A DNA stretch of 6,525 nt from Candidatus Saccharimonadota bacterium. GTDB taxonomy: Bacteria; Patescibacteria; Saccharimonadia; Saccharimonadales; UBA4665. The stretch lies in assembly GCA_018061705.1 (NCBI GenBank), contig JAGOTO010000024.1, positions 1 through 6,525 of the forward strand, read 5' to 3'. A program made the position numbers and the translations under genes. The notes under the pieces were generated by a model, which saw only the letters and a program-made list of their open reading frames with translations, was not told where the DNA came from and made no database searches. Within the stretch, counting starts at the first letter, position 1. Every line of letters begins with the position of its first letter. Below are positions 1 to 6,167 of this stretch, piece after piece.

Positions 1-146
1 CGTTGACCGTGCAGTATGCGTCACAAGATGCAAAAATTATCGTGCTATGGCTGAGTGCGCTCATGTATGCCGCCGCGTTTTGCACCGTTCCTATTCTGTT
101 TCTGGCTTGTGTTGCCTGCGCCAACCCTGAACTAAGCCGAGGCTGA
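1..146 (+). CDS. C-terminal end of a hydrophobic membrane protein (5' truncated by window edge)
   Basis: The frame beginning at base 3 is open from the window edge to a TGA at 144-146, giving 48 codons. Its translation carries a long run of hydrophobic residues (about residues 12-40 of the visible part, rich in I, L, V, A, F, with a proline in TVPILF) and ends in a short polar tail, NPELSRG. That pattern is typical of the last one or two membrane helices of an integral membrane protein. The other two forward frames hit stops and give a Cys/Arg-rich or broken product. Its position upstream of an initiating sugar transferase would suit a polysaccharide polymerase, ligase, flippase or transporter, but no family motif is visible, so the function is unknown. 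The small size of the visible part limits confidence that it is coding at all. Confidence 0.5.
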   Translation, partial: LTVQYASQDAKIIVLWLSALMYAAAFCTVPILFLACVACANPELSRG

Positions 147-381
147 CAATGGTAATCGTGATTGCGCTGCAATTGGAGTTCATCATGAATTACGTTGTGG
201 CTGAGACGAATTACCTCTTTAGGGTCCAAAAGTGTGCAGGTTCCATCGCAAAGAAAATCCGCTCCCCGGATACAATATCTATCGGAAGCATTGCCACGAG
301 CGATTCGAGCAATACCACTTTTTTCCATTTTCTGTTCTTGCGCTGCTCATCTATGCATTCAGGTGGTGTTAGCTCCCCATG

Positions 382-401
382 TGTACCTTGAAAATGGTAC
401 A
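382..401. repeat. Inverted repeat TGTACC-N8-GGTACA overlapping the -10, possible operator
   Basis: TGTACC at 382-387 and GGTACA at 396-401 are exact reverse complements separated by an AT-rich 8-base spacer. The dyad spans 20 bases, about two helical turns, and its right arm overlaps the extended -10 element. This geometry would suit a dimeric transcription factor blocking RNA polymerase. A 6-base dyad is expected by chance about once in a region of this size when spacing is free, so only the overlap with the promoter makes it worth noting. Confidence 0.25.
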
Positions 402-403
402 AT
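395..403 (+). promoter_or_regulatory. Extended -10 promoter (TGG-TACAAT) for the sugar transferase operon
   Basis: TG at 395-396, one base, then TACAAT at 398-403 matches an extended -10 element (TGn followed by TATAAT, 5 of 6 in the hexamer). No good -35 is present at the usual spacing (375-380 is CCCCAT), which is tolerable for extended -10 promoters. Initiation about 6-8 bases downstream would fall at roughly 409-411, only two to four bases before the ATG at 413, so the mRNA would be leaderless or nearly so. Consistent with this, there is no clear purine-rich ribosome binding site before that ATG. The promoter is inferred from sequence alone. Confidence 0.5.
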
Positions 404-412
404 CTTGGGTAG

Positions 413-1843
413 ATGAAAAATAATGCATCGCTTGTCTACGGCTTTTTCTTGGTGGTGGGCGATACGGCTGCAATTATATTGAGTTTCGTGGCAGCCTTTA
501 TTATTCGGGCGTCAAGCGGACCAGATGTTGCAAATCCGGTTCAGGGCGGAACATTTGCATTGATGGTTGGGAGCCTGTTACCCCTTTGGATCCTCATTTT
601 TGCGCTGCTCGGTCTATACAACTACACAATTTATGAACGTCGCTTCGCTGAGGCCGGCAGACTGTTAGTGGGTTCTTTTGTCGGTGTTCTGATGATGATT
701 GCCTGGGACTACATGAGCCTTCAGGCTATTTTCCCCGCTAAACTCGTGCCCGTCTATGGGCTTGGTTTGGCGTTTATTTTGCTCGTTTGCTTTCGCAATC
801 TCACCCGGGTCGTCAGGACAATGATGTTTGCGTATGGGATCGGACTAACGAGAATGGTAATCATAGGCAATACGCCCGTGACGGAGGAGATTGTGAAATC
901 GTTAGACAACCCGCGCCGGACTGGGTATGAGGTTATAGGGGTTGTTGGCTATCGTAAATCACTCCCAGATCATGTTGCCTCCTATCCCAACTTCGCGAGT
1001 TTTCTGGTTGCAGAGCCTCAAGACCTCCATGGCATTATGCAAACCGAGCTCTACTCCAACGAGGCACGGAACGCAGAGATACTTACGTACGCACAAGAGC
1101 ACCACGTTAGCTACCGGTTTGTCCCCGGCAATAGCGAGTTGTTTGTTGGCAATTTAGACGTTGATCTGTTTCGAAATGCCATCCCTGTTATTCACATTCA
1201 TCATACCGCGCTTTTTGGCTGGGGGCGCGTCCTCAAACGGCTGACAGATATAGGACTCGGTGGTGTGCTCTTGGGGGCTAGCCTTCCCTTGTGGTTCATT
1301 GTCGGGCTCCTTATAAAACTAACCGACCCAAGAGGTCCCATTTTTTACCGCGCCGAAAGGATGAGTCGTTTTGGTAATAAAGTTAAAGTATTAAAATTCC
1401 GAACCATGAAGCAAGCTTTCAATGCAATGACCCCTGAGGCTGGATTTGCAAAGATGGGGCGCCCTGAACTGGCAAAACAGTATCGATTAGCTGGGGACCA
1501 ACTCAAAGATGATCCGCGAGTGAGTCGAATCGGAAAATTCCTACGCACAACCAGCTTGGATGAACTACCACAACTGTGGAATGTTATGCGGGGCGAAATT
1601 AGCCTCGTGGGGCCGCGGGCGCTCGATATCGTCGACATTGAGCGTTCGGATAAAAAGAATCTGATTCTCAGTGTCAAGTCTGGATTAACTGGTCTCGCCG
1701 TCGTATCTGGCCGACGAGATATATCCTTTGAGGAGCGGCGGAAACTCGATCTGTACTATGTCCAAAATTGGAGCTTTTGGCTCGATATAGTCATCCTTCT
1801 TAAGACAATTCGGGTTGTATTGTCCCGGATTGGGGCAAAGTGA
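413..1843 (+). CDS. Undecaprenyl-phosphate sugar-phosphate transferase (WcaJ/WbaP-type, large monotopic PGT)
   Basis: This 476-residue protein belongs to the polyprenyl glycosylphosphotransferase family. Such enzymes move a sugar-1-phosphate from a nucleotide sugar to undecaprenyl phosphate at the inner membrane, starting repeat-unit assembly. Four hydrophobic segments lie at about residues 8-32, 49-69, 84-104 and 111-128, followed by a Rossmann-like domain (about 147-262, beginning MVIIGNTP) and a membrane re-entrant helix (about 280-303, with the usual Ser-Leu-Pro at 290-292). The catalytic domain shows KR..D at 275-279, KFRTM at 328-332, DDPRV at 366-370, TSLDELPQLWNV at 380-391 with the presumed catalytic Asp-Glu pair D383-E384, and LVGPR at 398-402. 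The tail SGLTGLAVVSGRR is also typical. Oddities are a longer spacing between KFRTM and DDPRV and GPRAL where most relatives have GPRPE. The ATG at 413 fits the start of the first helix. The sugar specificity cannot be read from the sequence. Confidence 0.93.
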   Translation: MKNNASLVYGFFLVVGDTAAIILSFVAAFIIRASSGPDVANPVQGGTFALMVGSLLPLWILIFALLGLYNYTIYERRFAEAGRLLVGSFVGVLMMIAWDYMSLQAIFPAKLVPVYGLGLAFILLVCFRNLTRVVRTMMFAYGIGLTRMVIIGNTPVTEEIVKSLDNPRRTGYEVIGVVGYRKSLPDHVASYPNFASFLVAEPQDLHGIMQTELYSNEARNAEILTYAQEHHVSYRFVPGNSELFVGNLDVDLFRNAIPVIHIHHTALFGWGRVLKRLTDIGLGGVLLGASLPLWFIVGLLIKLTDPRGPIFYRAERMSRFGNKVKVLKFRTMKQAFNAMTPEAGFAKMGRPELAKQYRLAGDQLKDDPRVSRIGKFLRTTSLDELPQLWNVMRGEISLVGPRALDIVDIERSDKKNLILSVKSGLTGLAVVSGRRDISFEERRKLDLYYVQNWSFWLDIVILLKTIRVVLSRIGAK

Positions 1844-2958
1844 TGCCCCGACAAAAAATACGCGTTGCTATCGTTCATGACTGGCTCGTTGACGGCGGTG
1901 CAGAATTGGTGGTTGAACAGTTGCATCGGCTTTACCCTGACGCACCCATTTACACTTCCTACGCGACACGGGAGTGGCAGAAACGACTTGATGGCGCCGT
2001 CGTGACTAGCTGGCTCCAGCCATTCGGCAAATTACGCAAGTTTTTGCCGATTCTACGCATATGGTACTTCTCTCGCCTCAAACTCGTGGGTTACGATATC
2101 GTTATTAGCAGTTCTGGAGCTGAAGCAAAAGGAATAAAAGTGCCGGCGGGTACGCTGCACGTAAACTACTGTCACGCGCCGACGCACTACTACTGGAGCC
2201 GGTACGACGAGTACATGCGCCGCCCCGGATTTGGCATGTTTGATCCGTTAGCGCGGCTTGGCCTATGGCTCTTTGTGCGGCCCTTGCGGCGCTGGGATTT
2301 CAAAGCAGCACAGCGGCCAGATTATATCATTGCCAATTCAACACATATTCAGCGCGAGATACAAAAATACTATGGTCGTGACAGTACCGTTATCCACCCA
2401 CCGGTGTACTTTGAGCGGTTTCAGAAACGGACTGGCGACCAACGGAAGCGCAAAGGATTTATCATTGCTGGGCGACAGACGCCGTACAAACGATTCGACC
2501 TGGCCGTTGTCGCTTGTACTAAACTTGGACTCCCCTTGACTGTCATTGGCACGGGGCCAGACCATGCCCGTTTGCGTCGATTGGCCGGGAAAAGTGTGAT
2601 CTTTCTGGGCAAGGTTTCCGACGATGTTCTCGCGCAGGAATTTGCAAACTCTGGAGCCCTCATCTTTCCCGGACTAGAGGACTTTGGTATAACAGCACTT
2701 GAGGCCATGGCGGCCGGCATGCCTGTCTTGGCACACAAAGGCGGCGGTGCGCTTGATTTTATCAAGCCAGGAGTTACCGGTGAATTTTTTGAAACCCAAA
2801 CTGCGAAATCTTTGGCGCTGGCCCTCAAACGGTTTGATGTCAATGGATATAGTAGCGCCGCCATACGAGCATATGCGCAAAAATTTTCAAAGGAACGGTT
2901 TGCATCCCAGATGAAAAAATACCTCGAAGAACACCTAAGGGCCGATCGCTCCAAGTAA
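1843..2958 (+). CDS. GT4 family glycosyltransferase, WbaZ-like
   Basis: This is a cytoplasmic GT-B fold glycosyltransferase of 371 residues that probably adds a sugar from a nucleotide donor to the lipid-linked product of the gene before it. The N-terminal domain starts with RVAIVHDWLVDGGAE and contains NYCHAPTHYYWSRYDEY (about residues 108-124), typical of WbaZ-like proteins. The C-terminal donor-binding domain has GRQTPYKRFD (about 210-219), a glycine-rich GTGPD turn, and the GT4 signature EDFGITALEAMAAGMPV with both glutamates of the E-x7-E motif. The ATG at 1843 shares its A with the TGA stop of the preceding gene (TGATG), pointing to translational coupling. A GTG directly before it at 1840 could serve instead and would add one residue. 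WbaZ relatives include mannosyltransferases, but donor, acceptor and linkage here are unknown. Confidence 0.9.
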   Translation: MPRQKIRVAIVHDWLVDGGAELVVEQLHRLYPDAPIYTSYATREWQKRLDGAVVTSWLQPFGKLRKFLPILRIWYFSRLKLVGYDIVISSSGAEAKGIKVPAGTLHVNYCHAPTHYYWSRYDEYMRRPGFGMFDPLARLGLWLFVRPLRRWDFKAAQRPDYIIANSTHIQREIQKYYGRDSTVIHPPVYFERFQKRTGDQRKRKGFIIAGRQTPYKRFDLAVVACTKLGLPLTVIGTGPDHARLRRLAGKSVIFLGKVSDDVLAQEFANSGALIFPGLEDFGITALEAMAAGMPVLAHKGGGALDFIKPGVTGEFFETQTAKSLALALKRFDVNGYSSAAIRAYAQKFSKERFASQMKKYLEEHLRADRSK

Positions 2959-3038
2959 AAACGTCAAATTAATGCTACCACGCATGCTTGCCCAATCCTC
3001 AAAGAAGGTGGACACTGAATAAATTGCATACTTAAGCG

Positions 3039-3044
3039 AAAGGA
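3039..3044 (+). promoter_or_regulatory. Shine-Dalgarno site of glmS
   Basis: AAAGGA ends eight bases before the ATG at 3053, a good match and spacing for a ribosome binding site. It supports that start, which also places the catalytic cysteine at residue 2 as the enzyme requires. It shows that the organism uses Shine-Dalgarno initiation, in contrast to the sugar transferase gene at 413, which lacks such a site. Confidence 0.7.
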
Positions 3045-3052
3045 ACCGGCCC

Positions 3053-4888
3053 ATGTGCGGTATTGTCGGCTACATCGGAACTGAGCAAAAAGGAATTTCG
3101 ATCGTCCTGGCCGGGCTGCAGGCGCTTGAGTACCGAGGGTACGATTCGGCTGGTCTCGCTTATACGGCTCGGGATGGAATCGAGGTGTCGAAACAAACCG
3201 GGCGCGTCCAAAGCCTCGTTGACCTTTTGGGCACGCCGCAACCGGAGAGCAATACAGCCATCGGACATACGCGCTGGGCCACACACGGTACGCCGACCGT
3301 CGCGAATGCACATCCGCACTTCAATACCGGGAATGACATTATGGTTGTTCATAATGGTATTATCGAGAACTATGCCGAACTTCGTGATAGCTTGAAAAAA
3401 CAAGGCTATGAGTTTTCAACCGAGACCGATACTGAGGTTATCCCCCATCTGCTCGATTATTATGCCCGTGAAGCCCCCTCATTCGAGGACGCGTTTCGGC
3501 GGACGCTCGATCAGCTGCGTGGGGCTTACGGCCTAGTGGTGCTGACCGCGCGCGAGCCTGATACCCTTTTTGCCGCACGGCTTGGTAGCCCGCTCGTTCT
3601 TGGGATTACTGAAGATCGGTCGCTGATACTTGCTTCTGATCCAGCTGCGCTTCTCATGCATACGAAAGAAGTCGTATATCTCAATGACTACGAGTACATT
3701 ACCGCTCATCGTGACGGTGAGTACACAATCCGCGATCTTCGTAACGATAAGACTGTCGTGCGTGATACAGAAACATTGGATTATGATGCCGACCAGGCTC
3801 TACTGGGGGATTTTCCTCATTTTATGCTCAAAGAAATATATGAAGCCCCACAGACAATTCGTTCTGCCACGCTTGGGAGAATTAAGCCCGAGAATGGTAT
3901 TGTGAAGCTCGGCGGCCTCGAGAGTATCGCCGATCAACTCAGGCATCTTGACCGTATCGTTATTGTCGCCTGCGGTACGGCTAGCTACGCTGGGTTGCTT
4001 GGTGAATACGCTATCGAGGAACTTGCAGGGATACCAGTAGAGGTGCACATAGGCTCTGAGTTCAAATACCGAAAGGAGCCGTTTTCGCGCAGCACTGCGC
4101 TTATCGTTGTATCCCAGTCCGGCGAAACTGCGGACACAATTGCTGCACTCAAAAAAGTTGAAAACTTCGGTGTTTTAAAGCTTGGTGTCGTCAATGCTAC
4201 CGGTAGTACTATCGCCCGAATGACCGATGCGGGAGTCTACTGCCACGCCGGCCCTGAACAAGCAGTTGCCAGCACAAAAGCGTTTTTGGCGCAGTATACG
4301 ATCTTGCTTCTGATTGCCCTTCATCTCAGTAACGGACACAGCGATCAGTACCAAATGCTGCTAAGTGAGCTGAATCTACTGCCCCAAAAAGCCGAGAAAG
4401 TACTCGAACAGGCCGAGCACATAAAGAATCTTGCCAAGAAGTACGCAGGCGCATCCAACATGATGTATCTCGGTCGCGGTTATAACTACCCACTTGCCCT
4501 CGAAGGTGCACTCAAGCTGAAGGAATGCGCCCTAGTCCATGCCGAAGGATACCCCGCCGGCGAGCTCAAGCACGGCCCTCTCGCCTTGATCGATGAGAAT
4601 CTGCCGAGTTTCGTCATTGCAACTGATTCTGAGCTACTCGAAAAGACGTACAGTAATATCGAGGAGATCCGGGCGCGAAAAGGGCCTGTGGTGGCCATTG
4701 CGACCGAAGGAAATGAACACATCGCGTCGGTAACTGACGATGTAATATACATTCCTGCGACACTACCCCAGACGGCACCACTTTTGAGCGCCATTGCCGT
4801 ACAGTTGTTTGCCTACTATGTGGCCGTTGAGAAAAGACTGAACGTCGATAAGCCACGCAACTTAGCGAAGTCTGTCACGGTTGAATAA
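3053..4888 (+). CDS. glmS: Glutamine--fructose-6-phosphate aminotransferase (isomerizing), GlmS
   Basis: GlmS converts fructose-6-phosphate and glutamine to glucosamine-6-phosphate and glutamate, the entry step to UDP-GlcNAc for peptidoglycan and surface glycans. The 611-residue length is close to E. coli GlmS (609). The N-terminal class II glutaminase domain (about 1-220) starts MCGIVGYIG, so Cys2 becomes the N-terminal nucleophile after Met removal; RGYDSAG (28-34), TRWATHG (73-79), HNGIIEN (100-106) and TDTEVI (125-130) follow. Two SIS domains come next: ACGTAS (306-311), SQSGETADT (354-362) and ASTKAF (406-411) in the first, then LGRG (473-476), EGALKLKE (484-491) and GELKHGP (503-509) in the second. 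Glu491, His507 and Lys606 match E. coli Glu488, His504 and Lys603. The end NLAKSVTVE is canonical. The gene seems complete. It lies 94 bases after the glycosyltransferase gene on the same strand and may be co-transcribed or have its own promoter, which I could not identify. Confidence 0.98.
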   Translation: MCGIVGYIGTEQKGISIVLAGLQALEYRGYDSAGLAYTARDGIEVSKQTGRVQSLVDLLGTPQPESNTAIGHTRWATHGTPTVANAHPHFNTGNDIMVVHNGIIENYAELRDSLKKQGYEFSTETDTEVIPHLLDYYAREAPSFEDAFRRTLDQLRGAYGLVVLTAREPDTLFAARLGSPLVLGITEDRSLILASDPAALLMHTKEVVYLNDYEYITAHRDGEYTIRDLRNDKTVVRDTETLDYDADQALLGDFPHFMLKEIYEAPQTIRSATLGRIKPENGIVKLGGLESIADQLRHLDRIVIVACGTASYAGLLGEYAIEELAGIPVEVHIGSEFKYRKEPFSRSTALIVVSQSGETADTIAALKKVENFGVLKLGVVNATGSTIARMTDAGVYCHAGPEQAVASTKAFLAQYTILLLIALHLSNGHSDQYQMLLSELNLLPQKAEKVLEQAEHIKNLAKKYAGASNMMYLGRGYNYPLALEGALKLKECALVHAEGYPAGELKHGPLALIDENLPSFVIATDSELLEKTYSNIEEIRARKGPVVAIATEGNEHIASVTDDVIYIPATLPQTAPLLSAIAVQLFAYYVAVEKRLNVDKPRNLAKSVTVE

Positions 4889-4889
4889 C

Positions 4890-4925
4890 GCATGACGAGT
4901 AAACAGACAGAGATGGGCGTTATGC
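4890..4925 (+). other. Possible RNA hairpin just after glmS
   Basis: GCATGACG at 4890-4897 can pair with CGTTATGC at 4918-4925 over eight positions, including one G-U pair, closing a 20-base loop. It starts two bases after the glmS stop codon. No U-run follows, so it is not a standard intrinsic terminator; it could protect the 3' end or be a chance pairing. Confidence 0.2.
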
Positions 4926-4965
4926 TGATCCACCAAGAAAAATCAATTAAATTTGATCGGTTCAT

Positions 4966-5002
4966 AAAAACTTGGCATTCAGGGCCTAGCTACAAGTGCC
5001 AA
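4966..5002 (-). terminator. Candidate intrinsic terminator for the minus-strand glycosyltransferase gene
   Basis: Read on the minus strand, TTGGCA (5002-4997) pairs with TGCCAA (4977-4972). The stem extends inward by one G-U-type and one A-T pair and leaves a loop of about 15 bases. It is followed by G and then TTTTT (4970-4966). It lies about 50 bases after the stop of the minus-strand glycosyltransferase gene, in the gap where the two convergent transcripts meet. The stem is short and modest in GC, so the call is tentative. Confidence 0.4.
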
Positions 5003-5028
5003 TGAAACTTTAACTGATTTTCACGTAG

Positions 5029-5044
5029 CAGCTCGTCTGAGCTG
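5029..5044 (-). other. Short perfect hairpin next to the glycosyltransferase stop codon
   Basis: CAGCTC at 5029-5034 and GAGCTG at 5039-5044 are perfect reverse complements around a four-base loop, giving a compact six-base-pair stem ten bases beyond the minus-strand stop codon. No T-run follows on either strand, so it may stabilise the transcript end or help the nearby T-tract hairpin rather than terminate by itself. Confidence 0.3.
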
Positions 5045-5053
5045 TATCATATG

Positions 5054-6163
5054 CTATTGCTTGGTACGGTCATGATGATCTATCTTCAGTTTCTCGAAGA
5101 TTCTCATATAGCCCGCTGCTGTTTGTTCCCAGGAGAAATTATCCAATACATATTCTCGGACATTTTGACGAGAAAACATGGAATGTGAAATTTCGTCATT
5201 AATTGCATCGATGAAGCTTCTAGGATTCTGGCTCTCGAGTAGTCGTCCTGTTTTCCCCTCCGCAACCGCATCGACGATCCCTTCAATTCCGGAAGCAAAT
5301 ACAGGCGTGCCACATGATGCTGCCTCGACTGCCACAAGCCCAAAACCTTCCATGTCGCCAGGCACCTTTAGATTCGGCATGAGGAAAATATCTGCCGAGT
5401 TGTAAAGCAGATCGCGCGCAATACTAGAAATATAGCCCAGCAAAAAAACTTTGTCCCGAAGACCATTGGCATTAACGGCGTCTTGAATTTCTCCTTTATC
5501 TGGTCCATCGCCTGCAATGAGATACGTGAGATGTGGTTGACTCGCTGCCAGAGTTGGCATAACTTCACGAACAAACCAGCTTACACCTTTGCGTTTTACA
5601 AGACGACCCGTTGTTACTATGATTTTCTTCCCTGCGATTTGCTCAGTATCCAATGATAGCTCCTTGGCAAGTTGCTCGCGCAATGCTGGTTGGGCTCTAT
5701 CGATGAAAAATGAATCTCTACAGCCGTACACAACTCGCTTCAGCTTAACAAGCGGGTGCCTATTTCGGACTTCCGTCTCTGTCTGTATACCGCCAGCGAC
5801 TACGCAGTCAATTTTGGGAAAGCAAAACTTCATTACTTTTTGATATGTTTTGTTTGGAAATGTTACGTCAAGTCCGTGTACGGATACAACACACGGCCTA
5901 CGAACGAGCACTCGGAGCAAAACTCCCATAGGAGCAAGCATGCCGTCTTGCAGATATATAACATCTGGACGCCTTAACCATCCGGAAAATAACGCGCGCA
6001 GTAACAGGATAGGGTACACTATCGGCAAATATTTATTCGCACCGCCATACTTTATGATTCGGACATCTGCCAACGACTGAAGCGAGGCATGCATTTCGTA
6101 GGCAGCGGTCTCCATACCGCCAACCGACGGAGGAAACTTGCGCGTAATATAGAGTATTTTCAT
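5054..6163 (-). CDS. GT4 family glycosyltransferase (glycosyltransferase group 1)
   Basis: This is a 369-residue GT-B glycosyltransferase, probably acting at the cytoplasmic face of the membrane in surface glycan assembly. The N-terminal acceptor domain opens with MKILYITRKFPPSVGGMET, where the GGM loop contacts the donor phosphate in this family, and includes VVSVHGLDV (82-91). The C-terminal Rossmann domain has TGRLVKRKGV (175-184), LIAGDGPDKG (205-214), NSADIFLMPN (245-254) and the signature EGFGLVAVE (262-270) with both glutamates of the E-x7-E motif. The frame can be extended upstream to a TTG at 6196, but that adds 11 residues overlapping the previous gene. The ATG at 6163 gives the standard family N-terminus and lies four bases after that gene's stop, so I chose it. 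There is no obvious Shine-Dalgarno site, which suits translation coupled to the upstream gene. The sugar donor is unknown. Confidence 0.9.
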   Translation of the reverse strand: MKILYITRKFPPSVGGMETAAYEMHASLQSLADVRIIKYGGANKYLPIVYPILLLRALFSGWLRRPDVIYLQDGMLAPMGVLLRVLVRRPCVVSVHGLDVTFPNKTYQKVMKFCFPKIDCVVAGGIQTETEVRNRHPLVKLKRVVYGCRDSFFIDRAQPALREQLAKELSLDTEQIAGKKIIVTTGRLVKRKGVSWFVREVMPTLAASQPHLTYLIAGDGPDKGEIQDAVNANGLRDKVFLLGYISSIARDLLYNSADIFLMPNLKVPGDMEGFGLVAVEAASCGTPVFASGIEGIVDAVAEGKTGRLLESQNPRSFIDAINDEISHSMFSRQNVREYVLDNFSWEQTAAGYMRIFEKLKIDHHDRTKQ

Positions 6164-6167
6164 AGCT

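Larger units (their letters stand above)
147..412. other. Intergenic region without a convincing gene
   Basis: This stretch separates the left-edge gene from the sugar transferase. Short open frames on both strands (for example one of 80 codons at 149-391 plus) give low-complexity, Ser/Thr-rich or otherwise non-protein-like translations with no recognisable motif and no good ribosome binding site. I see no tRNA-like cloverleaf. The only likely functional content is at its right end, where an extended -10 promoter and an overlapping inverted repeat sit directly before the ATG at 413. Confidence 0.55.

Noticed and set aside
290..324. ATTGC / GCAAT stem (290-294, 309-313) followed by six T at 319-324, terminator-like for the left-edge gene
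   Set aside because: The stem has only five pairs with a 14-base loop, and the T-run is separated from it by five bases, too weak to call a terminator.
149..391. 80-codon plus-strand open frame in the left gap
   Set aside because: Its translation is Ser/Thr-rich without domain-like character, it has no good ribosome binding site, and it ends in the promoter region of the next gene. I judged it noncoding.
325..397. 8-base inverted repeat CCATTTTC / GAAAATGG (325-332 and 390-397)
   Set aside because: The match is exact, but with a 57-base spacer a chance 8-base pair is not surprising in this region, and no further pairing extends it.
2421..2954. 177-codon minus-strand open frame inside the WbaZ-like gene
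   Set aside because: It lies fully antisense to a gene with clear GT4 motifs, and its Ser/Arg/Pro-rich translation is that of a shadow frame.
3009..3032. TGGACA (3009-3014) with CATACT (3027-3032) as a glmS promoter
   Set aside because: The hexamers are 12 bases apart instead of about 17 and the -10 matches only four of six positions, with no extended -10.
2959..3052. glmS ribozyme/riboswitch upstream of glmS
   Set aside because: The gap is only 94 bases, shorter than the ribozyme needs, and no matching core is visible.
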